A stretch of DNA of 64,000 nucleotides from Struthidea cinerea (GCA_013397865.1 VZTI01004805.1:1058607-1122606); one strand, 5' to 3'; numbered from the stretch's first letter, positions 36,099 through 51,530 are shown. Notes: generated from the letters alone by a model not told the origin. Numbers and translations are program-made.

Positions 36099-39000
36099 CT
36101 TTAATGTATCCTATAAAGAAATCTTAAATGTTTTTTCAACATTATCAGTTCTACGTCCTGTATCTCTTTGCCAAAAGAAATCCTGAGGCAAAGCTTTAGT
36201 TTGAAAACAGTCCTATAAACCACTATCATCATATCAAACACATCTTCCAGTTATATTTTGATAACTTCTGGGAATTAACTGAGGTTGGAGAAAGAGATTG
36301 CTGTAATTGATACTTTTTATGTGTAAAAAGTGACATTTATATTGCTATTGTGTGTATTTATCTCAGGATGAAAAGTAGGTCATGGTAAAGAGAAAAAATC
36401 TAAACCTCGGTTAACCACAGAAGTGTATGTGGAGTGGGATTTAAAAATGATGGGAACAACCCCATTCAGAATGTGTCTCTGTTGCTGTTGCCATTAAAGC
36501 ATATATTTCAAGTGAGGAATTCCAGAGCATGTGGCAGTAAGCTGTTGAACTCCCAGGAGACTGTAGCTGTTTCAGTAGCTCAGACTGCTGGAAATGCAAA
36601 GATTTGTGTCCTTGCTAAGGATGAACAAAAGTGGTTCCCAGTAACTAAGAAATTAATTTTGCAGTTAAAGTAGCATGCAGAATCCTTTATGTTCTTTGGA
36701 TCAGAAACTCACTGCAAAGAAGAATGCAATAATAAAGACACGTCTTTTAGTCGGTCTAAAGAGTGGGCCAAATGCTTTACTACTGATATTCCTGACTCTA
36801 GATGAAACTACCAGTGAAATTTCTGGATGCAGTTCTGGCAGACCAGTGTTGACCAGGTCTGCAGCTAAGGTTAAGATGGTCCTTGCCTGGAGGAAGAAAG
36901 TAAACAGCCATAGAGACCAGCTGCTTTGAGGTACTAGTCCAAGTAGGAAGGAGAGTTGCTGCTGAGCCAGGATAATTTAGTTCCCCAATTAGGAGACAGT
37001 AGCAGTGGGACAAGAGCTACCTGGGGGTTGTTTTAGTCACCTGTTTTTGCCAAATGGAACTAACTTGCCTCAAGCATAGCACAATAGCTGCCTAATTATA
37101 TCAAGACTATAAATAGACTGGTACTAAGGAGGCTGTTCTAAATTTTGAGTGATAGATGCAGTCTAATAATCAGAGTATGCTAGTGATTCAACAAAACATT
37201 ATAAAGATGGTGATGCCACAGTTTTTGTTTATTAAAATGTCTTCTAGTTAAAAATTTAAAAAAGAAAATATAAATGATAGAGAACTTTAAAGTTAGACTA
37301 TCTTATTGTAGTCTTGTTTCTTCAGGTAATGTGTTCTACAAGATACTCTCAAAAGTAAAATGGCTTTACAAGTCTCTTTCCTTTTTACTCTATATACGTA
37401 CTTCATGATAGAGTGTGTCTGCTGCATTGCATCAAACCTAATGGCTGTATTTGTACACATCTCTCTTAAGAGACCATGGAAATTCTGCTTAAAACACAAG
37501 TGACAGTTGCCTTTGGAATTTGAAGACTTTTTTTTGCACTTGGTCATCTTTGTTAGCACAAAGTGTGACAGAAACCCTCACTCATATAGCTCCGCCCTGT
37601 GTCTGCCTACCCAGCTGTCTTTGGCAGACATGAAGATGCATCTGCACCAACACAGAAAGGCTGGAGAAAAAATCATCAGGAGTGGATTGTCCCCTATCCT
37701 CTACACATCAAAAAGCATCATTATTTTTTGTGCTCCTAGCAAAACATCAACTGTGTATTGCCAGAACTGTGCTTGCAGCATTCACTTAGTAGCAGAGTAT
37801 ATCGCAATCCACAAAGTAGAGCAGCAGAGCTACAATAATCCATTGTGATTGTTGCTCACATAAAAGTTATTTAATTTTTATTTAATCCCTCCCCTGTGCT
37901 CACCTTCATCTTTGTCAGTGAACCTAACTATAACAGTGCTTAAAATCCCAGATTTGTTTGGAGATTTCTTTATTTTGCACTCTAATCAGTTGATTGGGTT
38001 GAGCACTTGATCTTTTTTCTAAAGGGGATTAATTTAGCTGAACCCCCTCCGAGTCTACCTGAAACACCACCCCTGGTGAAAGCTGGTGAAAAAACTGCCT
38101 CACAGTAATTTTCCAATGGAAATAACTCTGTTCAATTTCTATCTGAACAGTGGAACAGTCAAATACTGCAGATTGAAAGGGTTACCTTGGAAGCAAAAGC
38201 AGAGCAAACCTGTGGTTTGTCAGACTATATGTCGGTTAGCAATTAAGGGCAAACTGGGGTACACAAGGAATATTAGATGATTTCATCAAAAAAGTCTGAC
38301 TACCAAAATAATTTTCAGCTCTTCCTGTTACCAAATAAACAAGCAGGCTGAAGCAGTGTGTCAGGGAATATAATCAGAGCATCTAGTTTTATGAAAAAGC
38401 AGAAAAATTATCGGAAATAGAAAAGGTTGAATATAAGTACCCAGTGCACATATCTAATCTGCAGTTCTGAACATTTGTGTTATATACCTTAGTGGAACAG
38501 ACAGCACCTTATATGGTTTACGTTTGATAGAACAGAAAGAGGAAAAAGACAGGGTGTTATGTTAAGCTTGCAGAAAAAATCAGCAACATAAATTTTCTTT
38601 AAGGATACTTTTAAATATGGCCCTTCTCCGCTTAAAGATAAGCTAGTAAATAGTTTTCAAAGTAACTGAAATTTTAGTCATGAAGAGCACAGACGTATCT
38701 TCAGAAAATGATTTATCTGATTTAGAAATGCCCTCACCTAAAGAGACTTTTCTTTCATGCGGGAAAATTATATTGACCTAATAAGAGTATTTAAAGATTG
38801 TTTGTAAATCTTGGCTTCTGACTGATATGCTAAGCACAAGCTCTTATGTGCCAAGCTACTTGAGCCATGGATTTTAAATTTATTTGACATACAGCTCTCT
38901 TACCAACAGAATGTAAAAGAGAAACAACCAGAGCCCAAGCTGCATTCAGTCCTTTAGCTTTTTGCAGAGCAAAACCGACCATTGGTTTGCTATTTATTTT

Positions 39001-41930
39001 CATGTGGGAAAAGTTAAAACCTGCAATGTGACCTAGGGAGGCCAGGAAAGACATTTGGGAGCCTGTTGTTTAAAGAAGTACTGATAATGCAGCATACTTA
39101 TAAATTTTGTTTGATGTTTTGTAGGAGTAACGCTGTGATTCCTTCATATGCTTTAAGTAGTTGATTCTGTTTGCTGCCCAGTCACCAAACCCTGGTTCAT
39201 ATTTAACTACACAGACTCACAGTCACTGGTGAGAGCCTTGCCCCTGTCTGGACTGAAGGTTACAGTTACGGAGGGTTATAGACTGAAGGTCTGTATTTAT
39301 TACCTTAGGGAATATCTACTGTTCAAAATCAGAAGTTACTAACATCACACCATAACCACCAGTCTGTTTCAAGGAAGTTATGTTCTCCTCTACACAAATA
39401 TATACAGGGATGAAGGTATGTTTGTAGATAAGGTACTGAGCTTTCCAGAGTAAAACTTCATCACTGTCGTGCATGAACACTGCTCTTTTTGCTGGTTTGG
39501 CTGTCCTGTCATTACATATTGCCAACACTGGTCTGCTGTTCTATGGACCACCAACCCAGGCCTGCACAGCTGCACTTGCGTGTGTGTGTTTGTTTTTTAT
39601 GGAGTATGTTGGAAGCTGCTGATAGCTGAGGCAGCATCTCTGGCAGACAACATTTATTCTTCATAGCCTTTCACACGTGATAAAATCACAGCACATTTAC
39701 ATACCTCTGGCCTAATGATTTCAATATGAAATATAAAAGAGGTTGAAATGAAAGGTGGGAATCCTGAAAGGAAGCTCAGAGACAAAAAAACCCCTGTGCA
39801 TTAGGGATGATACAGTGTTGGCTTTCTGCTCTTGTTGTAGTCTGCCATCCTCCATGGCACTCATTAGCTAAAGCTTTGCTTTCTGGCCTATTAGGTATTC
39901 AGTGGAGCCTGCTAAGCCACCAGGAAATGATGCAAGGGGTGACCAGGGACCACTGACTACAGGCAGTGTTCAGCCAGCTGTGGACTGCCCGTGTTGCCAG
40001 CTTAGAGGCTGACAGAACAAGTTAGGATAGAGCAGAACAAATACAGCGTGAGATAAATGAAAAGAGGAGGCAGATAGTTTAACTAGAAAAAACTAGTAAG
40101 GAGAAAGCAAGAGAGATGCTGAAAATGTTCTAGGAAAAGATGAGGCATAATCTGTTACAGGGAAGGGAATGAATGAAAAGCAGGATAATGGAAAAAAGTT
40201 AGCAAAAAATGTATTAAAAACAAGTCTAGCTTCTTAAGGTTACTTTGTTAGAGAGTGTATCAAGTAGTATCCCATTCCACTTACTTTAAACTGCAGAAAT
40301 GTGGCAATGGGAATTCATCAAGGAAAAGTTATTTATATTCAAACAATTTTCTTCCAACTTGTGAGGCAAGATGGTGTTGGTTGAGATTAAGACTTTGTAG
40401 CAATGTTTTGACAGGTTTGTTCTGAAAAAGCTAGAGATACTCCAAGTAAGGGTTCATATTTGTTTCCCTGTGTGTCTTACGTGTTTCATTACAGTTTAAT
40501 GGATTAGCATAAATAATTGCCTGTGGCAGTAACTTGTCATGCTGTCTAGGGAACGTACTTGTTTCCCTCCTTTCAAATGATGTATTTGTCACCTGCTAAA
40601 ACTAATTAGTGCATTTTAAAAGCTGAAAGAATTTATGAAATCCAAGATTGTATTTACAGTATTGCTTAATCACTCTGGCAGACTGAGGGCTTCAGGAAAG
40701 CATTTCTATTTGGAAAAGTATTTAGATAAAATTCATGCTATTTTGAGAATTAGATTTATGAAGGCAGAACCATTGAATCTGAGTCAAATCAAAAATCCAA
40801 GTAACTGTCTTTGAGAGTTGTTTTTGACTCAACAGATTTTTTTTTGTTGTTTTTTTTTTTTCTCTTAAGGAAAAGCTGCAAGCCCATGTGTTGTGCCAAA
40901 GATGTGATGAGAAAGCAAACTGTATGTCTGATGTGTAGAACAGCAGCCTCCCTCCACATGTCCTCTGAATTTTCACTGGAGGTGGATGGAAACCTGTCTC
41001 AACAAGGGGATTCCAACCCAGTGTTTGTGTGATGGCTTAGCTGTGTCACAGTGGGAGAAGTCAGAGCTGAAATACCAGATCCATAGGGCGTGGAGTGGCT
41101 GCAACACCCATATGTTTCACTGGGAACTGAGATGATTCAGGATTTTCCAGAGCAGGAACTCTAGGATAACAAAAGCAGTACTAATCTCCAGTATTATTTA
41201 GTGTTCACATCAACAGTACATACTGCACAAAGTTGACTCTTACGTTTTATGAGAATCGTAATTACTGTTACTGAACCAGAGCAAAATTCAGTTAATGCTC
41301 TCACTTTTGACTGCACAGAGCTTTCTGAAGTCTGTGCCAGAGATAATTAAAGAATGTTTCAAACAGACGTTTCTAAGGTCTTGGAAATATCTGTGGGAAA
41401 TAAGCTGTTCAGTTTTTCTTTACTGCCATCATGAATTAGGAGTGACACTACTAAAAATGGGTTCATCTTTATGGTCCAGTAGACCAATTGAGGTATTCAC
41501 ATTTTGCAACCACTGATTGCACAATTGTTGGCAACCCTTCTCGCCTTACAGCTGCTTTGCAGAAAGCCATATAATATTATGTGAAGGCTTCTAATTTATA
41601 AGTTTCATGTGGAAAAAGCCTCTGAAGACACTGAGAAAGAATGAGAAGGATAAGCTGTGTACTTAAGATGTACAAAAAGAAGCAATTTTCACATATTGCT
41701 TTATGTAACCAAGTTGAAGAGACAATTGAAGTTGCTGAAAAACAAATCAGCAGTAAAAATGAAATCACTGACTTCCAGTGGTCTTGATTTTGACTTAATG
41801 GTTTTTACTTAGATGTACTAAAACACTACAGATGTCTAAAATTGGTCTTCTGCAATGGTTGTTAATTTACAATTTGCTGCTTAAGACCTGTTCCTTTGAT
41901 TAGCTGTAGTTTTGAAGGCATTTTTTAATT
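36099..41930. other. unique DNA, no gene or transposon recognised
   Basis: Nothing recognisable. Two plus-strand frames in different phases (36434-36673 and 36675-36929) abut closely, which is mildly unusual, but neither shows a known domain or codon pattern that convinces. A T-rich run occurs at 40839-40862. Confidence 0.5.
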
Positions 41931-41946
41931 AAAAAAAAAAAAAAAA
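41931..41946. repeat. A homopolymer
   Basis: A run of 16 or more A followed by 'gaaagaaaggaaaaa'. There is no recognisable retrocopy upstream of it. A second A run lies at 42053-42067. Confidence 0.8.
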
Positions 41947-44900
41947 GAAAGAAAGGAAAAACAGATTGCTTATTCACTAAGATGCTTAAGCATTTGAAAT
42001 AGACCAGCACTCAGATTTTGCATGTTCCTTTTTAGCTATCACTGTTCGGGTTAAAAAAAAAAAAAAAGGCCACTGGCATCCTGTATCTGCATGTGCAGTA
42101 GTAAATCTGTCTTTGCAAGGCTGACCAATTCAGCCTTCCAAGGCTAGTTATACATCTGTTCAATCAATATCAATCTTTCATAATGGAGTTAGGTTTTCTA
42201 GAAGTGCACTGAATAGTCTCCATTAATTATTGTATTTTGAAGCTTTTTAAAAGCCTAACTAGGTTTTAAAAACCGAATATCTTCATTTAGATTTTCAGTT
42301 ATGGATTACTTTTCTTCCCATTTCTTCTTCATTTTTCTTCAACTCTAACATAACTTCCATGTCTCACAATAACTTAATTCCTTTATAGTGGAGTTTATTT
42401 TAAATTGTCTTGTGACATAGGGAGAGGAAGATGAATGTGAAAGATAAAAGTGCTTACAGTATATCCCCACTATTTTCTAATTTAGGTAGTTCAGGGTGGA
42501 GGTTCCTGTTCACAGGCTGGGCAATCACACCAGTTATTTTGTCAGTGGTAAACTGTAGCTCAGATCTCCACTGGAGCTCGAAAAGCAGCAAACACGAGTT
42601 TTTGCTCATGACAATTTGTTTTACAAACCTGAAGCTACAGGTACTACATGGTTCAGATACACATCCTGCTGACTGTGCATTGCAAGCAAAATTGCCAATA
42701 TTATTTCTTAGCTTCTTTTCTCAGAAGGCCAGCACTCCCACCTATAATAGGCTTTACATTTTGTGGTGAAAATTTTAGCTATCAGCAGAGCAGTCTGAAG
42801 AGAGGGACATGACCTTTTTTCAATGTTTGAGTTTGTTAAAAAAATAGCAGGACTGTGTTACATGAGCTGCAGTGAGGTCATGAGGCACTTACAATAAACT
42901 GGAGATTAGTAAATTGCAATAAGTTGCCAAAATTTTTCTTTACATAACTCTGTAAAGGCACCACTAAAATACAGTTTTCCTGTAAGAGATGCCTTTGTTA
43001 TGATTTCAGATCTTAAAGCAGCAGATCATGTCCCTGTAATTGCATTAGTGCCATTTTTTTCAGAAAATCATTTGAAGTACAGATCATTTGTAGCAAAATA
43101 AATTGATGTGTCCTTTGGCTTGTTGGATTATTGTAGCTTGGAGGACACTGTTGGAGGGAAATAAAGGGAAGTGGGAAAGACTTGGTACCCATTAAAGTCT
43201 TGTGTGCTGTTGAATTAATCTTAATGCACAGTGTAAGACAATTGAACTCATTTATCTAAATGTGCATAGCTGAGCAGGAATATCAGATAGGGGCTAAGCA
43301 TTGTGATTTCACCCAATTTGCTAGGCAGAGGTAAGCTATATGAGGTCTGATGATATTACTTCATTTTCAGAAAAGCATCAGATACCTTCCTTTTCAGCAG
43401 GTGAGGCAGCCCCTGTGACCAGCAGCCGTGGGAGCACAAGGGTCTGTCATGCAGCTGTACATGACATGAAATTGAGTAGAAAGAAGCAGGATAGAAAGCA
43501 TCCCATACAACTCGAAAAAAATCTTATTCTCTGGCAATGTTGTGAGTTGGCTGTAACAGCTGTAAAATAACTACTACGGCCTACTGATTTTCTGCAAATT
43601 TTCTATTTGAAGTCTGTGGCTTTTTAGAGGACCACCTCAGAAGGATAGCTTTTGGCAACTTCTTTTTTGACTTGTTTGTTTGTTTCTTTGTTTCTGTTAC
43701 TGTTTGCTGCTTATTATATGCTGCTTTTGAAATGTTAAGGGAAAGAAACCTAATTTTAAGGATACTTCCATGATTTCTGGAAAACTACTTAATAGCTAAT
43801 TTGGAATGGTTTGATCATACTAGTAACATAGGTGTGTAATAAGCTGAACTAAAACTTCTGAACTAAAGTATCCCAAGTGTTTTGCTGCTTGAAATAATTG
43901 AACCAGGTTTGATAAAAGATCTGAATTTATTTTTCATAGTCCTAAGCCAACAAAGTTGATTTCTGTTCCAAAAATAGTTACAGACACATGGTTTTCAAGT
44001 TGTCCTCTTGCAGGATTCACCACTCTTCCCCTGGGATCTTTCTGTCAATGTGTTGACAATGTGATAATGTGTTTACTGTACATCATAGAAGTGAGAGCCC
44101 AGAAATCATGGGACAGAGGGACAGCCTTTACACATGTAGAGTCCATGGGGAAAACGACTTTTACCCCATCATTAAATAAGCAATGAAGGTTTAAAAGTAG
44201 CCTTCAGTTTTCTCCCTTGACACAAATACAAAAGGATAATTAATTGCTGGTTGCAGATAGAATAAATGCAATATAGCTCCCTCCCCCCACCTCCCAAGCA
44301 GGTTACCTGAAAGGCCCTGCACAAAGGCTCTATAAATCATTCATATTGTAATGCAGGCCTGGAAGATTTAATACAGTAGGAAGAATATTGTATATTTGGT
44401 TGCAAAGAAAATTAATTTTTCAAGATATTAAGTCTGGGCAAATAGTTGTGTCTTGTGTATTGTGGATCAAATTCACCTTTCATGTAAGCACACAAATCTC
44501 ACTTCAGTCAAGAGAGATTGAAACTGAATTTGACTCACTGTGTTTAGATCCAGATGCCAGTCATTTATACATTTAACCACAAAAGAAAATCTGTGATTGA
44601 AGGCTTAGGATAACTTTTCAGTGTTTTGATTGATACTAATTGCAAAACTGTGTTTGTTTTGAGAACTAGAGTGAGTAGTAACCAATTTCTACATGTTTTC
44701 TAATTCTAAGTGAATTATCTAAGTTTTTTAAACTTTTCATGTTGTGCTTAGATTCAAATCATTACATGGAACACCTTTAACATGCAGTGAAATGGATAAC
44801 TAGTATCACAGAACAAATAGCTGTAGAATATAGCTGGAGCTGTGGTCTGAATCTGTCCTGTTTGATTTATTAATAAATATGAGCTTAATGTTTTAAAAAA

Positions 44901-47900
44901 ACTGAAATATGTCAAATGTCAAGAAATGGTAGAATCTGGACTGCCTTGTGCATTCAAATCTATGTTAATGTTAATGTTAATGTGTTGGGAATACATAGTT
45001 GGATCATCTATGGTTAAATTTGAATGCATGCATAAATATGTAAAACCCCCCAAAATTCCATGATGTTCACTTGCACTGTATGTGTTGCCATTTGGTAATA
45101 CTCTGGCAATGATTTGCTACTAGGAAAGTCCTCCTCAGGCTTTTAAGTAAGTGTTTGTGGGTGGGGATGAGTCAGTGATAGATTTTTCTATGTTTGGAGA
45201 TGGTACGTGTCTTGAAGAATTTATACTAAATATAGTCACCTCACCACTTTCCATGCCGCTTGCACCTGTACTGTTGCATTTTACAGTCCTTCAAAATGTC
45301 AGGACCATAGATATTTACTTGAAATAGTATTTTTCGAGCTGTGGGTTATAGTCACTGGAGACTTCAATGAAGGTCATGTTGATTTAAGTCTTAAAAAGAG
45401 TCCTTTTAAATATATATATTTTTTTTTATGTTTACTCATTGCTAACAGTAGTTGAGCTTCTTCAAATAAAATAATAAAAATCTACATGATTGGCTGCAAA
45501 TGCCTGATATAGATATGGAATTGAGAGCTACCTTTGATTTCTGAGAGCAGCTCAAGTCTAACGTGGGGTTGTGGTGTAACAACTGCAGACAGTAATCAAA
45601 GCCTTGATCTTCCGCCTCTCTGTGCCATGAATACCCCATATAAAATTTAATCACAGGTTCTCATCCTGTTGAAGTTGATAACAAGATGGTCTTCCTGATG
45701 ACACAAACAATTATACCAAACAGCAACAGCCCTTACAGAGGCATGGAAAATGTACCTTCTGAATACGGACAAAATATTTCAGAGTGAAACAATGTGCTTT
45801 GTATTATCAAGTCCTGCTAGTCAAAATTTTTTAACGTACATCAGATTCAAGAGTCTTCGTTTTGGAAAATGTTTGGTGAGGGGTTTGCAGAGAGGTGGCG
45901 GGGTGTTATCTCTTTACCTTTTAATAGCAATTTGTGGGTTTTTTTCTAACAGAATAAATCTGTAAGTGTCCAAACACTAATAAAATCCCACTCAGTTATA
46001 GCAAAGCTAAATATGTATAAGTAGGGACGTTCTTTTTCAAATTTGTGATAGTTGGTTTTTTTTCATTGTTTGCTTTTTGCATACATTTAACTGAGGATGA
46101 TCAAGTGGTCTGTGCTTAGTTTTAAGACTCAGGCATCTGAGCCTTCCACTAGACATTGATAGATTTATATCTGCACAGAAATGGTTAAGTTACATAAACC
46201 ATTTATAAACCTGCAAGATATCGGATTTGGGTACAGTGTAACTACAGATAGAAGTGATAGAAGTTAAATTAATGATAGAAGAGTAAATTTATAAATATGG
46301 AGGGCGGACATGTAGATTTAATCTTTTCTTGCCTATGAAAAGGTTCAGATTAAACAAAAATCCATCACACTGGGGGAGTTGTTCTTTCTCCATTGTTGCA
46401 ATAAAAGAGAAGTTGAATTTATGGGTAGTAGTAAGAGAGAAATCTGCATAAACTTGCGTGAAGGTGTACCATAGGACACAATTTACTTTTAAAAGATTCG
46501 TAGACAATCTTATTTTTCTGAAACTGGCACAGGGAAAATGCTTAAGAAAAACATAAATGAAACTTCCAGACTCAAAAATCTACTCTGACTCAGTTTGGAA
46601 AGCTCGTAACAGTGGCTAGAGGTTACCAGTATTAGGTAGCCTTTTGGTTGCAGCTGAGAAAGGACTTTAGGAAAGGCACTTAGGAAAGAGAATCACTTCT
46701 AAATGCAGTTGTTAAAAGAGAGGGTGGAAGTAGGTTTTATCGTTGTGGTTTTCACTGTGTTACGCAGAATAGAATTATTCCCCTGAAAAAGCAGCTGTGG
46801 AGTGCATGGGAAATAACCCAGTATTTCCTGGGTCATTTTAAAAGAAAATACAGAATTTGTTTGCTTTCCTTTCTGTAGATGGGCTCCATCCCATCTTAGC
46901 AGAAAGGTGTTCTGGGCAATTCTCTGCTTTTGTGCTTTGAGCCAAACAATTTTTACCCTGGAAGATCCCTCTGGCATATGTACTGATTTGTCTTTTTTTC
47001 AGGTATTGGAAACTTTTATAAACAGAACCTATTCTGTACTAATAGAGCTAACCCTTTCCCAGGCTGTTGTTACTGGGAAAGTCTGCTTGATGGTGGTCTC
47101 CAAAAATGCTTGATTTAGTGTCTTCAGCTGTATTAGCTAAGATGTCTGTATTACAATACATGCTTTGTGGTAAAAATGTCAAGATACCATCAAAAAGCTA
47201 AACTGAGAACAAATTGTTCTCATTGCAAATGTACATTACTAAACAGCAAGTCTGTTGGGCATATATCTTTGTAAAATATCCTCTTTTCTTTGTTTCTCTA
47301 TACTTTCCCATGATATTTGAAAGACATTAATGAGGATGCTGTAGGGGAAATGGAGTAATAACAATCTAAATGAAATATTCAGAAACTTAAGGTATATTGT
47401 GTTAGTTTTCAACTCCTATGATATACTTTCATTTTTTATTATGTGTTGTTAATTCTTGTGGCTTTTTTCCCTATAAAAAATAATTTTCACATCTTTTAGC
47501 TAGCTAGCTGTCTGCATATGAATGTAATATAGCAAGCCAGGTGACCTAGATCCTGTTAGCATTGGCATACAGAATAAGGCAATAGACTTATTCTTCATTA
47601 AATGTCTCTTGTGAAAAAGAGACCTTTGAAGCAAAGGGCAGCTCAGCTCTGAGGTTGTAGCTTCCAGGTTTTAGACTTATTATGTCCTTTGGCTATGGAG
47701 TTTTTAGAGGTGCCTTGTTTTTTTTATTTTGTATGATACAGACAAAAGAAATACAACTTATATTATAGAATACGGCTATCTGTGCTGAAAAGGAAGCCTA
47801 AATCAAAGAACACTGTGAAGCACTTTTCAGCATCACAGTTGGAATTTTACATACCCTTTCTTTGGACAAGCAAACTGTGCAGAAGCACTCATTCTCTTAA

Positions 47901-50900
47901 GAACTGCAATTTAGTGAAAACAGACACATAAAATTCCAGTCTTGATTAAGTGTTTTCATGAGAAAATAACGCAGAGTTGAGCATTTTTCACAAGCAGACC
48001 TTGTGCTTCTGAGGCTTACAGTGTGATTTTCATAAATGCAAGCTTCTGATTCTTCCTTACCTTGAGCATTTTGCAGACATGGACAAGCAGAAAATAATGA
48101 CACTTGGGAGAATCCATGGGAAACTTTAAAAGGAAACCATTTAGATTTCTTCCTTTTGGTGAAGGACCCAGCTTTCAGAGGTTGATCTGAAATGTCTTCT
48201 TCAAAACATATTACACCTAGAGCCATGATGCTGAATTACTGGTGTCTGAGTTTAATCTTGCACATTTCCTTTTCTATGAAGTCTTTGAAAATTATAACAT
48301 GTAGATCAGTAATTAAAGAATAGTTGCAAGGTGTTGCAGTGCAGATGCTTACTGCAGGTGACTGATTCGCTCTCTAGTAACATTCAAGTGTGAACACAGA
48401 GAATAGGAGGTCTGTATCAGATTTGTGGTTGTAGTGAGAAGTTTGCAATTCATGGAAATGGAAATCGGCCACCTTCATCGGCACCACCCCCACAATCAGC
48501 TCCCAATGTCTCCAAGAGCTGGAGGAGCAGAGAAAACCCAGCCCAGTTATGCTTCTTCCTCAGATCTCCTTTCTTTACTGCCACTGTTGATTTGGGGTTG
48601 CTGATCTGATGTGCCTGTTCTAATGCAGAAATCTGTGCCCTTGGAGCTGTGACCTTCCCAAACTGTCAATGAGTTCTTGTGTTTTCTCTGTGCATATTTA
48701 TGAACTGACAAGTGCACTTTAAATCCTCAGAGATGAGGGTTTGTATTATTTTTTGTCTTTTGAAATGGTGTAAAATTGCTGCAGAAACATAAAAGAGAAA
48801 AAGAGAAGAACATTCCCAGTTGTGTTCCAGTGCAGTCCTTTGGATTGCTAGGAAATCAGGTTTTCCTCCACATCAGTAGCCACTCTGGCTTGACCTGTCG
48901 CTTCTGTCTGCAGACTTTTCAGGCAGATGTGGTTGATTTGAGCCTCATTCATGCTGTGAATCTGTAAATTCCACAAGCTGGATAAGATGAACTAGATTTT
49001 ATTTGTCATATCTCCTGTCGCAGACCCTCTTCTGGAGATGAAGAAACAGACAGGTTAGTGCTGTTAATGACACATTAATACATGAGTGTTGCCTGGCAAG
49101 GCCCGAGGGAGTGACATTAGAAAGCACTAAATGCTATAAATGAAGTCTGATATAGAATGTATTTCCAGCATTGACATAAAAGCAGACAAGTTCAGGCCAA
49201 AATTTGTCTCTGCATTTCAGTGATGCTGTACCACTGATTTCCATGGCTTTGCCTGTCAGAAACAATAGTGAAGTTTGGCCAAATGCAATCCTCATCTAAT
49301 GCTTTTCAAAAGATGAAACTAAAATTTGGGTCCTCCTGCATTTCCCTATGAAATCCACTTAAGTCATCTCTACTATGGTGTTTCTTTCCTCTCTTGTATC
49401 TGTCTAAAAATAGTGTAAAATATCAATAATTTCTACTGCAACCTTTTTGTTACTAGTCTCAGTTTTACTTGGTGTGAAGTGTCTCATTTATGAAATATAG
49501 GCTAAACTGCTCTTAGGGTATGATCTTCTAAACTGGCAAACCTACCCTGCCGTAACAAGTTGTCTTATTTGGAAGTATTATGAATAAGGTAAGCGTAGCA
49601 GAGGTTGAAAACAGCAATAGTAACTAATTAAGCATATTTATTAATTTTTTTTCCTTTGAAGCTGGTACTGAGCGGCTTTCACACTTAGCAGCTCCTCGAG
49701 TGCTGCAGCCGGGGGGGTGTTGCGGGCTATACCTGTGGAACACAGCCACCACAGCAGCCCCATACCTCCCTGCAAACCTGGCCAGAGCTCTGTGCTAGGG
49801 AGCAACCAGAGGTATCCCCGCGTACCTCTGATCTGAGCCTTTCCTCACTGCCTTTGGAGCTCAGCAGTAATTCTTCTGCTTGGCAAAAATAGGAGCTGTT
49901 TTGTTATCACAAGTCTCATAGAAACAGAGGTATTTTTCCAGGTGTTTTTAATGCAGTTTCTTTTGGTGAGTTATTTTCTTTCATTTAATCCTCTTTTCCA
50001 AATCTTACTAAGAATTAGGTTTTTTTCTTTAAGCAAGATTTTCCAGTGTACAGACAGTGTAGCAAAATTAACACGACCTATTACTTTTAATCGAGTTTTA
50101 AGTAATCATTCCTTGAGAAGTCAAGAGGAAAAATTAATGAAGCAGACATCTTCATTTACAATCTAAAATTTTCTAAGTAATCTTTTAATAAATTGATCTT
50201 GAGGGACTAACTACTATTCTTTTATGAGGTACTGACATTCTATAAGTTTTTATAACCTCTCTGAATATTGCTGCTCAACTGAGAATAATGTTGTCACATT
50301 AAAAAGCTAATTACAGGAAAACCTAGGGAAAAAATCAAACTTAAAATAAAAATTATAAATGTTCCATAACATTTTTTTTCTGATTTATTTTTCCTCTTCT
50401 GATCAGAAAGAGGAAACAGTGACAGATTTTGGTCATACATTTAATAAGTTCTTGGTGGTGGTCTTAATTTATTCTTTTTTTAAATTAAACCAATCTGAGA
50501 GGGGGTTTTTGGGATCAATATAGTTTCTAAGTTTGCTGAACCAGAGGTATCTCTGTAAGTTAGAAAACTGCCATCTTAAAATACATAAGGCAAAAGCCCT
50601 ATAATAATATTACCATTAGTAGACCAAGGGAAACTTATTATTGTTTCACTCATTGTTATTTTCTTGTGTGAGAGAGCAAAAATTAAAGCAACTAATCCAC
50701 TTCACTGAACAACATTTAGCAGCGCTCAGAGGCTTCAATTAACCACTGTTTAATAAAGGTGCTAATCTCTATTAAATGAAATCCTTCAAAGGTTTACTCT
50801 GAAACAATGCATAAGTAGTAATCAGAAAGTCCTGATAGAGGGGCCTGCTGGGGCAGATAGCTGGAATGTGCTGTGTAATCAAATTCTAGAAGATTTAAAC

Positions 50901-51530
50901 AAAAAAAAAAAGAAAAAAGGAGAAATTTATCAACCCTTTTTAAAGTAAAAGGTGTTTGGGTTGTTTTTCTCCTGGTCACTAGATTTTAATATTCAGCATA
51001 GTCAAAAAAAAATATTACATTAAAGTCTTTATTTCAAAGTCAAGTCAAAACAAGAAAAGTAATTTAAAACTGCTTACATGCCCTCCTTGTGAATGACCCT
51101 CATCATACAACTTTGCAAATAATAAGACCTGCTTCTTAACAGTTTTTTTCCTTTTCTATACTACAAGAATTCATTAAAATCAGAAACTCTAATTAATCAC
51201 AAACTACATGTTTCATTCCTTCCAGAATCCTCTAGAACATTGCAAGCTGCTTTCAACATAGAGCACTGGGGAGCAGCAGGGATTTTTATCCTCAGTCACA
51301 TGTATTTGAGTGTATGGAGTTGAATAACCTTGTAAATTTCAGGTTTATTACTATAAACACTGCACTGTCTTTTAACAGACAATATTTGATTGGTATTAAT
51401 TTAATGAAAGACCCATACCACCTTGCTTTCCAAAGTGTTTCCATCTCAAGGAATAATGTTCTTCAGACATGCTTGTGTTCTGATTTCTGTCACTGCAAAT
51501 CTTAGAGCAAATCTCACAGAATGAAAAAGT
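41947..51530. other. unique AT-rich DNA, transposon-poor
   Basis: About 9.6 kb without a recognisable gene or transposon. A hexamer repeat is present at 44962-44983. A GC-richer, CpG-containing patch lies at about 49670-49870. An A-rich run occurs near 50901-50918. Open frames are short and on both strands. Confidence 0.5.
44962..44983. repeat. (ATGTTA)n hexamer repeat
   Basis: Three full 'atgtta' units and a partial fourth. A minor microsatellite with no linked feature. Confidence 0.85.

Noticed and set aside
36434..36929. Two abutting plus-strand frames as a split gene
   Set aside because: They are in different phases, show no domain, and have no splice or start context that supports a gene.
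41931..42067. A homopolymers as tails of processed pseudogenes
   Set aside because: No gene-like sequence lies upstream of either run and no target duplications were seen.
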